Shown here in pieces: positions 24,873 to 35,606 of a stretch of 64,000 nucleotides of DNA. How positions within the stretch are numbered: position 1 is the stretch's first letter; the number at the start of each line of letters is the position of its first letter. The notes below the pieces were generated by a model. The model saw only the letters and a program-made list of their open reading frames with translations. It was not told where the DNA came from and did no database searches. This DNA comes from Fistularia commersonii (lineage: Eukaryota > Chordata > Actinopteri > Syngnathiformes > Fistulariidae). Both the position numbers and the translations under genes were made by a program. The stretch spans positions 13,369,001 to 13,433,000 of the forward strand of contig JBBMNZ010000007.1 of assembly GCA_037954325.1 (NCBI GenBank), written 5' to 3'.

Positions 24873-25583
24873 ATGTCACCCATAGCCCTTGTGGACACTG
24901 GCTCCACAGTAACACTTGTGAGGACTAATGTGGTTCTGGCAGGGATGCAGCCTGAGCCTACGACAGTGATGCTGCGGACAGTGACCAGTGCCCCCATGAC
25001 TGGAAGGGGGTTGGTGGATATTCCTGTTGGGGGGATAACTTTGGCATTTAGAGTATGGGTTGCAGCAGTGCAAGACCCTTGCATATTAGTACTTGACTTC
25101 CAATGGACCACCCGTTGTGTGCCAGACCTGGGTAGGAACACGTTGGTCTTACCAGGGGGACCAACGGTGGAAATAGTGCACCCCTCTCAGGCCCTGAGAC
25201 CACTCCCCCCAACCTTGCAAGCGGCGGTGGGACATCATGGATCAGACCCCTCACTCCACGCTTTCCCCCCTGCCACCTTGCCTCCCACACCAAATATGCC
25301 AGTTGATGCGCAACGCCCTGCCCTTGGCAAGCAACCGGCAACCTGTAAGGTGGACAGGCTGGCAGCGGTAAGAGTTATGGCAGCGCAACTGCAAAGGTTT
25401 AGACCCCTGGCAGCAAGGCTGTGGCAGGTGCTGCTGGAATTTCAGGACATTTTAGCCCTGATGGAAGAGGAAGTGGGCCTGACTTACCTCGTGCAGCACA
25501 ACATTGACACCAGTGATGCCTGCTTTGACCCTGCAGCAGATTCTACAGAGGATATCGGTGGCTGGTCTGTAGCTTCACCCTGA
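24873..25583 (+). pseudogene. Gypsy protease and start of reverse-transcriptase linker
   Basis: The first 100 residues match a retropepsin: MSPIALVDTGSTVTLV carries the DTG active-site triad (residues 8-10), then IPVGGITLAFRVWVA and DPCILVLDFQW. The later part, WQVLLEFQDILALMEEEVGL and LVQHNID (residues about 188-217), is the linker that normally leads into reverse transcriptase. At about residue 218 the match stops and the frame ends soon after. The enzyme would process the polyprotein; without RT the element cannot copy itself. Confidence 0.85.
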
Positions 25584-25624
25584 CAATTGCTGCTTCATGA
25601 GAAAGGAGTTGGAATCCGTTTCTT

Positions 25625-26050
25625 TGCACAGACAATGGTAACTGTTATGTTTTCGCCGCCATGGACTATTTTACAAAATTGCCAGAAGCATATGCCATAC
25701 TGTACCAGGAGACAGTGACTGTTGCAAGAGCCCAGGTGGAGGATATATTTACTGGGATTGAAAGACTGGAGGTAATCCACAGGGACCAAGGAAAGAACTT
25801 CAAGTCAGGTGTGCTCTCTGCGCTGTGTGAATGCCTCGGAACATGCAAGAGTAGATTCACTCCTTTGCATCCACAGAGTGATGGACTCGTCAAAAGGTTC
25901 AACAGAACCCTGGCAAAACAACTGGCCATCCTCACTGCAGAACATCAGCGTGACTAGGACATGCACTCCTCCCTCATCTTATTGGCCTACAGGTCAGCTG
26001 TGCAGGAACCCACCTCTTGCACACCCGCCCTCCCTCCTGCACACCCTCTA
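25625..26050 (+). pseudogene. Gypsy integrase core with altered catalytic triad
   Basis: TDNGNCYVFAAMDYFTKLPEAYA opens the RNase H-fold core, and VIHRDQGKNF and HPQSDGLVKRFNRTL follow. In the open piece at 25661-25957 the catalytic acids would be D2, D42 and position 78 (spacing D-x35). Position 78 is Lys (codon at 25892-25894), not Glu. A stop interrupts the line after QHQRD-type sequence at 25957, but matching sequence (LILLAYRSAVQEPTSCTPA) continues to about 26030. Integrase inserts the cDNA in the genome; this copy could not. Confidence 0.85.
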
Positions 26051-28903
26051 GCGCCCCCACTCCTTTTCTATTAAAAAGATTAGAAGTGAACAAAACAGCA
26101 GCTTGCCAGCAGCAGACAACTCCACGTATTAGAGGTCAGCAGACTACCTGTGCAAACAGAGGATACTGGAGACACATGAGTAAAAAAAAAAAGTCGCTGA
26201 GCAATACGGGACAAAGATGGTGACAAATACCACAAACTGCGATGCACATAATTTCTGTTAGCAAGAGGGAGAGCATGCTACGAGCAGATAAAAAAAGATG
26301 AACCATGCTAGCAGCTCCACTGGAAATCCCGACGTTGGCCAAGCTCATAGCCAAGAAAAGCCACACAGCCCATAACTCAGGCGAGACTCCCGGCAAACTG
26401 CCACTTTTCCATGAAAGGCAGATCCCTATGGCCTCAGACTCCCAAGGGACAACCAAACAGACCGTTGGAGATTTTAACAAATGACCAGATCTGCCACACA
26501 CCTTGGAGTAGTTGGTGCCTATTTTTTTTTAAAGAAACTCAGATACAGGCAATTGGCGCCAATCAGTCATATGATTTTCGCCAATCATATGATGACGAAA
26601 ACGCTATGGCTTAAACACATAGGCACCACCCAATATCCACTACACAAGCCTCAGCTTAAGGGATCCTCCATGTGCAGCCAACATTTGTGTAATTTGATTT
26701 GACATTTCATGAATAGGCAATGTAGTTTCTTTGAAAGTCTCCATTCTATAGCCTATAATCAGACTTTGGTTTCATTGCTTGTGATATGTGGTGAAGGGGA
26801 GGGGGAGTTGTGTGGCCCCCTGACATAAGTGGAACCTTTCAAGGGCAAATTAATTGAATATCCATGATCAATCAGCAACAGCAGATGTAATCCACTTTTC
26901 TTTTCAAGGTTCATTTTCAATAATACCCCAGTTGACACAGCAGAGTTTTATTTCGCAGCAAGGAGCCATGGCTCAACAAATACTATCAATCTCTGGAAGC
27001 TGACAAAATATGGAAGTATGGAAGCATCAGACAAACTGTTTCACAGTCCACCCCCTCAGGGACTCCGAGCAGCATGGCACAGAGTCAGCAAAAGAGTGAG
27101 TGAGGATACTAAGAAGACCCCATCAACAACATGATGAAAAATACTGAAAAATAGAAGAATGGGGAAATGGAACGGGAAGAGGAGACCTGACAAAACTAAT
27201 TTCCAGTTGAACACAGCAAAAAGGTCACCACTGAAGTGACACGCAATGAGATACTGACATCAGAAAATATGGAAAAAAAAATAGCGAGCTGGGTTCTGTG
27301 TAATGGTCTCTGCCGAGATGTTCCCTCCATTTCCTCCTTGGTATGTGTGTGTCCACCTTTCGTGTCCATTTACCCCCTTATGAAGCTCATCCTTGCCGAC
27401 GCTTGAATCTGTCTGTAATAAAGGGATAGAGAATAATGAAAAAGAATGTGCACTAATCTTCGGAGCCCGGTGTATACTTCTGGGTCCCAACATCACTGAC
27501 TGCAAAATATTCTTATCTCTTGAGGTGGAATGTATCATGCTTTAAGCCACACCGGTTTCCAAAATATCCTATAACAAGGGAATGCTTAATTAACTTGATC
27601 ATGTTCAACTCCATTGCCTAAAAAAAATGAGTAGGCTCTCATCACAACATGTTAAATTTATGTGCAACACCTACTCCTGGCAATTAAATAATAATCAAAA
27701 AGAAAACAAGTCTTCATTTTACCCAGAAAACCTTGTCAAAAGCTCCATCAGTTAAATTACTCTTAGGCAATTACGAGTCATGCTAAAGAACAAAGTAGTT
27801 AAAAAAAGAGAAAATGTTTGTTATGAGTTTTAAGGCTTTTGTTGGACTGACTTTACAACATTGCAGGCTTTGAAGGCTGTAAAGGAAAGATAGTATTCCC
27901 ACCTCAGATCCTTTTCATGAATGTCAGAGGTAACCATGTTAAAAGTGACTGAAGCAAAATCTCCTTCCTGTGCATTATGTCGTATGAAGATTAGATTTAC
28001 TCTTGCATGAACCTGCAGCACCCTGATAAACACGTCTCCCCGAAGCTACTCTAGGCTTTACTTCTCTTGTCCTAATGGTGGAAAATTGGAGAATTATGGA
28101 AAATGAGCAAAAGCTTTAGCAGGTAGAAAATCCACCGGAGCAAAATGTTTGCAAGTTTTTTTCTGCACTTTTTAAGAGCTTGGCATATTCTATGGGCTGT
28201 CACTCCTCGTGGTGGTAGCATTGCTTTACAAATAACAACAGAAGTCTTACAAATTTATTTTTATGGGAGAATGACATAGTGAGTCACACTAACATTTTTG
28301 ACTAACTATATGTCAATATTTTATTAGATCTAAGTAAGGAAAAAAAAATCAAATTTTAGTACATATAAATTTTGATTTTTTTTTTCATCTCCAGAATATC
28401 TCTGATATTCTCTACGCAATAATCTAATTTGCACTTGAATAGTAACAGTAACAGCAACCAACAGTGAAAAACAGTGTGAGCATGTAATCCAGAATGTCTG
28501 AAATAAGTAAAGATATATTATTGCTCACCTTTAGCAAACACCAGGAAAAGACAAAAGAATGTATTGCCAGTCTTTCAGTACTAACTATCAATGAGTTCCA
28601 ATGGCTGTGGATGTTTAATTTCATTTTTTAAGAGTCTGGGAATGTCCAATTCAATTTTCTTTTTTTCCCATTTTTTTTCCCTGTCTTTGCAAGAGGGATT
28701 TTGCACATTTACATGGAACTTTCACTGAACAGCTAAACTGAATGGCAGGCAAAGCAAAACTACATGATGTCAAACTATGATGATGTCTTGGAGAATGTAA
28801 TAAAATTATATCAAAGAGCATTCATTTTAACTTTAAAAAAAATGTAATTTTTCTAAGGTTTCGGATTTCTTTTGAAAGTGTTTTTCTGTTATAGTCTCTA
28901 CAT
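26051..28903. other. Non-coding sequence, one palindrome-like spot
   Basis: No gene recognised. A run of about 1.2 kb at 26.05-27.3 kb may be the eroded 3' part of the Gypsy copy or of another element, but no protein or LTR match supports this. A short inverted repeat at 26514-26627 is noted among the findings. Confidence 0.5.
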
Positions 28904-29165
28904 TTTGAGGTGTTGGCACAGTGGTTAGCGCTTCAATCTCGCAGCACGAAGGACCCTGGCTCTATTCCGACCAGTTTGCACATTCTGCATGTTTTTCTCC
29001 GGTTTCCTTCCACAATCCAAAAACTTGCAGGTTAATTGGAAAAGACAAATTGCCTTTGATGCATGAGTGAATTTGTCTTTATATGACCTAGTCCAGGGTG
29101 TACCACACCTCTTGCCCGATGACAGCTGGGATAGGCTCCAGCATCCCTTGCAACCTGCAGCCAGT
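28904..29165 (+). mobile_element. tRNA-headed SINE, plus orientation
   Basis: The head has an A box-like word TGGCACAGTGG (28914-28924) and a B box-like word GGCTCTATTCC (28958-28968), spaced as in a tRNA-derived pol III promoter. The body follows ('tgcatgtttttctccggtttcc', 'caaaaacttgcaggttaattgg') and the tail 'cagctgggataggctccagcatccc'. It is followed at once by a minus copy of the tail and middle (29183-29345). Confidence 0.85.
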
Positions 29166-29182
29166 GTTGCAGTGGGACTTAG

Positions 29183-29345
29183 GCCTATTCCAGCTCTCAT
29201 TGGGCAAGATATGGGGTTCACCCATGACTGGTCGCCAGTCGATCCCAGGGCCACTTATAGAGTCATACAACAGTTCACTCTGTCATTCACACATACTATA
29301 GAGGCATACGACCTCTCATTCACATTTCTGGGCGATTTAAGGTCT
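29183..29345 (-). mobile_element. SINE fragment, minus orientation, facing the previous copy
   Basis: The words 'gcctattccagct', 'cattgggcaagata', 'gactggtcgccagtcgatcccagggccac' and 'cattcacatttctgggcgatttaa' are the reverse complement of the middle and tail of the family. Its head is missing. With the plus copy at 28904-29165 it forms an inverted repeat with a short centre. Confidence 0.8.
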
Positions 29346-29384
29346 CTAAAGAGCAAATGGAACGGCAGAACTGGTTAGAGGCGT

Positions 29385-29791
29385 GGGGGCTCAAATAATA
29401 AAAACTTTTGTTCCCTCACAGTATTTAATCTGAATACAACAATTACACTTTATGTAATTTATATAACCCACAACTTCATTAGGAATGCTGATATTTTCTT
29501 TCTTTTTGCTGGCAGTCTGCGAGGCTTCTGCAGTCTTATCCTTTGCCCGTTTCCTCCCATAAAAGCTCTCCAGACTTTTGATTCTAGCTCATTTTTTTCA
29601 AGGGCAAGCTTGTGGTACCCGATGTGTGAAATGGCACGACAGTTAAGTGCGGCAGTAAGGCAAAGGTGGAAGCAGTTGTTTTTCAAAATAAGATCTGGAA
29701 GATCTTGAGAACAAACTAGAATTTGTACAAGAAAGATTTTCTTTGCGTACAGGTACCAAATAATCTGTGGACCGACGATTTGGGACCCCTG
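29385..29791 (+). mobile_element. hAT-like element, right end only
   Basis: This segment matches the end of the hAT relic at 44961-45183: shared words are 'caaataataaaa.cttttgt', 'cagtatttaatctgaatacaacaattacac', 'aaggcaaaggt.gaa', 'tgtttttcaaaataagatct' and a closing 'gtggacc...ttgggacc.ctg'. The last bases read as the complement of a CAGGGGTCCC start, a common hAT terminal repeat. No left end was found, so it is truncated or deleted. Confidence 0.7.
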
Positions 29792-30717
29792 GTTTACAGC
29801 ACCCCCTGGTTTACAGCACCATAAAGCCCTTGATTAATTTTGCTTCCATCTATCTGAATGTGACCACAAGCAAACAACTAATATTTGCCTGTCCTGCAAA
29901 TATTACTATAATAACAACAGAAAAAAGAAACTTAAATGCAGGATATGTTGAATGGATGGTTCCATTTCTGTCAACTGTTAAAAGGAAACAAAGGAAAGCC
30001 CTTTATATTTTTTTGGAGTATTATCTCAACACTAGAAATGGAACATAATGTACAAATGAAAGTATGAAAACAAGTACTCATTACACGTGTATGTTTTTCT
30101 GTGAATTTGAAGATAAATACTTCTGAAGGTAAAGAAACAGAGCACCCTAACAGTAAGTGTTACTATATTTGTATTCTTTTTTTTCCACACAGTCCTGGGG
30201 GACTCTGGACAATAATTTAAAGAAAAAAACCCTCTGATAATATATAAACATTTGTATTCGTATCTCGCCATGGAATTTCCTGAGGTTTATAATTCCAGGA
30301 AGACACTTATGAGAGATTGTTTGTCTCAAGTGACAAATCCTATCTGCATTCTACTTTAAATTTAGATTTTTAGTCTTCAAACCACCTTTTTATATATCTA
30401 TAATTTTAGTTTTTGACTTTCTTTTTTCTCTCCATTTTCTCTCCTGACAGACCAACTCTGGCTGTCTTCCTAGCTGTAATAGGCCAGAGACAAATTATTC
30501 AAATCAGTCTTGATATATGAAACATTGAGGTACAGCCCGCGAGGACTGATAGGCATTATTTGCACAATCTGATTTGATAAATAGGTTGACAATCAGATGT
30601 TATCAATGAAAATATTTTGATAGGCGCATTGAAAACCATGTAAAAATTCTATGTGACAGTTCAGCAAATGTTATGTTCTTCCTTGTAATGTTTCTCTGTT
30701 TTTGTAATCTAACTGCC

Positions 30718-30750
<33 letters not shown>

Positions 30751-32454
30751 TTATGTTTTGTTTAATGTAACTTTATTATATGATATCAATGCCAGGCTCA
30801 GTACTAAGGATTTGATAAGACACAATCTGTGTCGGTTTTGGCTTTTTCTTTTCTTTTCATTTCTTTTCTTTTTCTTTTTTGATGTAAATGCAAATGAAAA
30901 TAATCTTGGATTCTGAAAAATAAATTAAATCAGGCTTCACAAATAATATTTAATTGGCATGATTGCTTCTGAATGTCAGACGCAACCTCTCTGTGTGCAT
31001 GTTCACTGGCGTCTTTCTCTCTACCCTTGGATAAAATTGAGTCTTGTAGCGTATAATCATATAGAAAAATAAAACCCAACTATAGCTGGACACTAGCTTT
31101 CTCTTGTGGAATACTTAATGCATCACTCAAAATATGACTAAATATATTTTATAGGAATCGGTCAGTTGCATTCTACTCACTTGGATATTTTGTACCACTG
31201 CTTACGTTAAAATAATATCATCTACACACATAATTGAACATTTCACTTTCAGTCAATCAAAAATATGCTCTACACTCAACCTGTCAAATTTAATGCTGCA
31301 TGTTTGTGGTAAAGGTAAAATGTACAGTGTTCTCTGTGCAAAGGGAGAGGGACATATCTTTCATTACAACATATGTAATCTTATATCAAATTTGATAATT
31401 ATTTTACTGTATTTTCTAGCATCCTTACAAATAAAAGCAACAGCCTGCACTATTTTTTTTTCCCAAAACTTGAACTGATTTAGATTCTTCCCTCCACTTC
31501 ACATTTGCAGTTTCACTGTACTCCGTGTCCTCCCAGCTCATGTGATCATGTCAAAATGCCAAGATCTTGTCAGAATCCAATCTTGATCGTCTACGAGCGT
31601 TCGCAATGCAGTCGTAACAACGTCACCAAATATCTGTGGTAAACACATTTCATTTTTCACATGGTATGTAGGCTCATATGACTCAATTTTACGAGGGAGA
31701 TGACTTTTCACTCACTGCTTTACAGCATATGCATGTGTGACACTACAAGCATAATATAAGGAGGGGGGTTCTTTGTGGGGAAGAATAGGGCTTAGCAATT
31801 CAGAGCGCTGCATGCAGCTATTCAGTGGATAATGAGAACACTTTGTTGACATCGCTGATAAATTGATGTGTGAGAAACATGGAACCGTTTACTGGAAGTT
31901 CACACCAAGATTTCCATTGAATGTACAGTATTGATGCCATTTGACCTCTACACCATTGCAAATTTAGATCTATGAGGCTCCACTGCACAGCGTGGTGCAG
32001 TCAAAAGCCAAGCTATCAATAGAATATTGTGCGTGTTGTGTTTTCTCTATTACTTATCCATTTCCTACTGAAAACCGATGTTGGGGAAAAAAAATTCAAA
32101 ACATCATTGACCCTATACTTCCAGTGAAGTCTGCACCATACACCACTTTCTCCTCCCTGGAGATAGACTGCATTACGTCACCTATCTATCTTCAGAAATG
32201 TCCTTCCTCTCACCAAGTCAACCAACTTTTGGTTTTCCCTTTTCTCACGACTTCCTAACTTCCTTCCCCCACTCCTTCTTTGACCCACAGTACACAATTA
32301 CAACTGATCTTCTGAAGGTAGGTAATCTGCATCATTGTATCTCATCGATAGATCAGTCGTACACTGAGTTAATACAATTGCAAAAATCCCCTTGATGTTT
32401 GACTGATTTTTAAGGGGATTATTGTGTTTAGTATTGAGTTTTAACTCCCACCCT
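29792..32454. other. Non-coding sequence with microsatellites
   Basis: No gene recognised. It has a TTA repeat at 30.72 kb and a TTTTC-rich patch at about 30.84-30.88 kb. Confidence 0.6.
30718..30753. repeat. TTA trinucleotide microsatellite
   Basis: About ten uninterrupted TTA/ATT units. Confidence 0.93.
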
Positions 32455-32935
32455 TGGCAGAGCTTTTACCAAATCCCAGGAAAGGAGAGGGACATTGAGT
32501 CCGGAGCTGTGGTCATAAGGTGGTCGGTGCCTGTTGAGGTGGTAACCCCCGAACCCATTGGTGGACCACAGTGATGAGGAAATGCTATCAAGCTGATGGA
32601 GGAGTCCTACTGCTGACTGGCACTGGTAGGCCAAGCAGCATGCAGCTGTGGTGGTTGCAGAGGGATAAACTCAGGCAAAGAAGGAGTTTGGTTAGGCCAT
32701 AAACAATGACTTTCAGAAGCTGTCACAGAGATTCTGGTCCACCATTTGGCGGCTCGGGAGGGTGGAAGCAGTACTCAGTGATACTGTGTACAGAGGAGAT
32801 GGTGGGCTGCTGACCTCCATGAGGGACATTGTGGATCTGTAGAAGGAATACTTCCAAGAGCTCCTCAATCGGAACGACGCCTTCCAACAAGGAAGTAGAA
32901 TTGGGAGACTCTGGGGTGGACTATTTAGTCAAAAC
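32455..32935 (+). pseudogene. LINE ORF2 linker fragment
   Basis: The nucleotides match, block by block, a LINE common in fish: 'ttggcagagcttttaccaaatcccagg', 'gacattgagtccggagctgtgg', 'aggtggtcggtgcctg', and 'ctgacctccatgagggacattgtggatctgtagaaggaatacttcc'. Translation gives WSTIWRLGR, LLTSMRDIVDL and KEYFQELLNR, that is, the part between endonuclease and reverse transcriptase. Stops and shifts are present and the RT core is missing. Clade not named. Confidence 0.75.
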
Positions 32936-33236
32936 AAGTCCTCCTCTGGACATTATCCTCTGGATAATGGATAATTCTGCACTTCGCTGTTGCTTAATTA
33001 TTGGTCCACTTGGTGGTTGTATTTAATGCTCCTTATTTCTTGGGTTTTTCTTCCTTTTGGCCTCCAACTTTGGCTGCTTTATGCACCACGGGTATATTCC
33101 CCTCTGCAGGCTATACTGTATATACTCTTCAGATGCAAGGGTGTCTTTGGTGTCTTGCCAGGCTTGGTTCATCCCCAGTTGCTGAACGTTAATCAACTGA
33201 TTCAACTGAGATACTGATCAATAAAAGGTCCCTAAG

Positions 33237-34932
33237 CAATGTTCCCTCTAAGCTGCTCATGTGCGCAATTGTGTATGGTCTCTGCACACACAAAAAAAAT
33301 CCAACCTGAATTGAAAATAAAATAAAAACGTTACAATTTATTTTGTACCTTTTTGCCATGTGACTCAGAGAGTGACAGGTGACTGGTCAGCCAATCATGA
33401 TGCAGTTTACACATGTATTCACGCAGCTAATCAATGTCATTAATATGTGCCACCACCTGTCTTTTTGCCTGGGAATGATGCTCAGTGCTGCTAGTGTTAA
33501 CCCTTCACAATAATGGAAAAACGAACAGGGCGTGGTACATCCACTCACCAAGGCAAAGCAAAAAAGAAATGCAGTTCTTTTAGGATGGAATGGCTGTCAG
33601 AGAATGTACAAACAAGAAAAAAATTAGATGGGATTTTTTCTTTTTCGAGTGAGAAAGGTCTGCTCTGCAAAACATGTTGCAAAGCCAAAGTAGCTAGCAT
33701 GTTTTCGGAGGGGACAAGTGTGGACAGGATGGAGGCTGGACCACCTTAAGCGCCACATTCAGCACAAAAGTCATTTGAACATGGTTGCAATGATACGAAG
33801 ATGCGTGATGGGAACAGGGGGTTGGTAAGTTATTTGGGGCGAGCACCAAAGACTGAGAGAAGAGGAAGGAGCTGTCACTCATAAAAAATCCAACCCTGAG
33901 CAAGTCAAAGTTCTCATCAAAAATATTCTTCTAGTCATCAAAATGAATGCATCAATGCTTTTGGTTCAACAAATTCATGATCACATGGCAAACTATGAGT
34001 GTAACATAAAGCTGGCGAAGCAAAATTATGCCTTTGAATTTGTGAATGATGTGCAGTGGTAAAAAATGCACCTTGGCATACCCAGATAGTAGATGAGAGC
34101 ACAGACACAGCCCAAAATGCTAGACATGTATGTTAAATTCAGAGGAAAATAACATCAACCACAAACTGTTTGTGCAGATTGTGAAAGAGGTTTTGGTTTA
34201 ATGAATCATATCAAAACAACATCCAGAAATCATCTTGAAGTGGCACATTTGGACCAGCTGATGCGTGTAAAGTCAAAGCTAGAAGCAGACGGGGCCATGA
34301 ACCTGGACAATGTGTACAATTATTGGAGACATGAGAGGTAAAAATTGGGTAAAATGTCAGTTCTATCAGTTTAGTGCTTATTATAGTGTCACTTATAAAG
34401 AATTTTCATTTCTTATGGATAATAATCATTAAATGCTATGAGTAGTAGAAATGCTAATAAAAGCCATGTAATTATATAGTTTACAGACAAAGAGTATGAG
34501 GAGCAGGACTCTCCCGGACCACCCAGACCACAGTAAAAGCTTCACACACTGATATACAAACTCATACTTGTAATACAAGTCAGAGTTTTATAATAAAAAT
34601 GCTAAGAGCATTTTCAAAATTGGTCTTTATAGGTGGCTGAGTTCAGTTGCCAGTTGATGTTAAGCTATAATTAAAATAAATATTTATACATACTACACAG
34701 GTAATGACCATAATTTTTGTCTTTCAATGTAAGTGGTTCATATCACTTTATTAAAAGCAATCTAACGAAAATTACTGCTGTAATTTGATTCTTTTAATAA
34801 ATCGTGTAACTTGGATGGATGTGATACTGACGTGACTGCAGTGTGCACATTTGATGTTGCTCACAGTGGTCCAAAGGACTGCTCAAGGAGTTTGTGTTTG
34901 CTCAGACACATGAAAAATTAGAGGGAACATTG
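33237..34932 (+). mobile_element. Complete, internally deleted hAT DNA transposon
   Basis: Both ends carry an exact 15-bp inverted repeat: CAATGTTCCCTCTAA at 33237-33251 and its complement at 34918-34932. Outside them the same 8 bp, TCCCTAAG, stands at 33229-33236 and 34933-34940. An 8-bp target duplication is the hallmark of the hAT superfamily. Just inside the ends, CATGTG recurs in both, and 'gtgcgcaattg' near the left end is typical of a hAT family whose ends start CA-GTTCCCTCTAAGC. The 1696-bp body holds a broken transposase (33513 to about 34340), which is missing its middle, and about 0.6 kb of AT-rich sequence. It can only have moved with a transposase supplied in trans. Confidence 0.93.
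33513..34340 (+). pseudogene. hAT transposase relic, central part deleted
   Basis: The first piece (33513-33749) gives KKKCSSFRMEWLSENVQT, DGIFSFSSEKGLLCKTCCKA and FSEGTSVDRMEAG, i.e. a zinc-finger-like N-terminus with a CxxC in CKTCC. After frameshifts, GLVSYLGRAP, QNECINAF/MNASMLLVQQIHDHMA-type and TQIVDESTD follow; the last resembles the region around the first catalytic Asp. Then the reading jumps (about 34145-34195) to the C-terminal part: GLMNHIKTTSRNHLEVAHLD, QLMRVKSKLEADGAMNLDNV and YNYWRHER, which is part of the dimerisation (hATC) region. Related host-domesticated proteins exist (ZNF862- and KIAA1586-like), but this copy has stops and lies inside the element's own ends. Confidence 0.8.
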
Positions 34933-34940
34933 TCCCTAAG

Positions 34941-35539
34941 TCTTCTATTTGTTTCTTAAATAGCATATCTACAGTTTTGCCTGGGGAAAATGCACCCTGG
35001 GAATGTAAATTCAGTATTTTTTTTTATTGCATCTTGGAGTGTAGCATTTTTCCAGTAGAATTATAATGAATATTACATTGCGATGCATTCTAAATTATGC
35101 TGTACAAAAGGTGTGAATTAAAACAAACTGTTAAATACACATTCCTGTATTAAAATGCAGGGTTAATTGTTGTTAGATGAAACAACATTTCAGGGCTGTT
35201 GCTTCAGCTCTTTGTTCTCCTTGGGCAGACAGGAAACGGGAGGGGTTGAGGCCATGTTAAGCTGAAACTTTGAATAGCATTTTCTATTTAGCTGCAAGAG
35301 AAAAAGGACATTATTTGTGCTGCTCATTTCACATAACAGAGCAACAAGCACTTTGTTCCCCTGCCTTTTGTTTACTTTGTGAATAGGCTAATTATTTTTG
35401 ATTACTTATTTAGCTTTAGTGAAGCAAATGTTTCCCTCTCTATTGTCCCAGCAGGTTTACTTCTGTACCCTTCTGATAGACTAGTGGAGCGTGGAGATGA
35501 TTTGATCCTTAAAGTGTTCAGCAAGTCCCGAAGCATGTG

Positions 35540-35606
<67 letters not shown>

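Larger units (their letters stand above)
23600..26050 (+). mobile_element. Ty3/Gypsy LTR retrotransposon, internally deleted
   Basis: The order on the plus strand is a presumed 5' LTR end with 'aataaag'-like signal ('gataaagtttg', 23822), an ACA/TTGGTG LTR-PBS junction at 23879/23880, gag (23962-24600), protease (24873-25350), and integrase core (25625-26050). Reverse transcriptase, RNase H and the integrase zinc-binding part are absent: the reading jumps at about 25520-25620. No 3' LTR was recognised, and the outer left border (23600) is approximate. A second, less-deleted but more shifted Gypsy copy is at 57.7-60.4 kb; it is of another subfamily judging by its protein words. Confidence 0.85.

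Noticed and set aside
24346..25341. Several minus-strand frames of 65-114 codons
   Set aside because: They are complements of the gag and protease relics of the plus-strand Gypsy copy.
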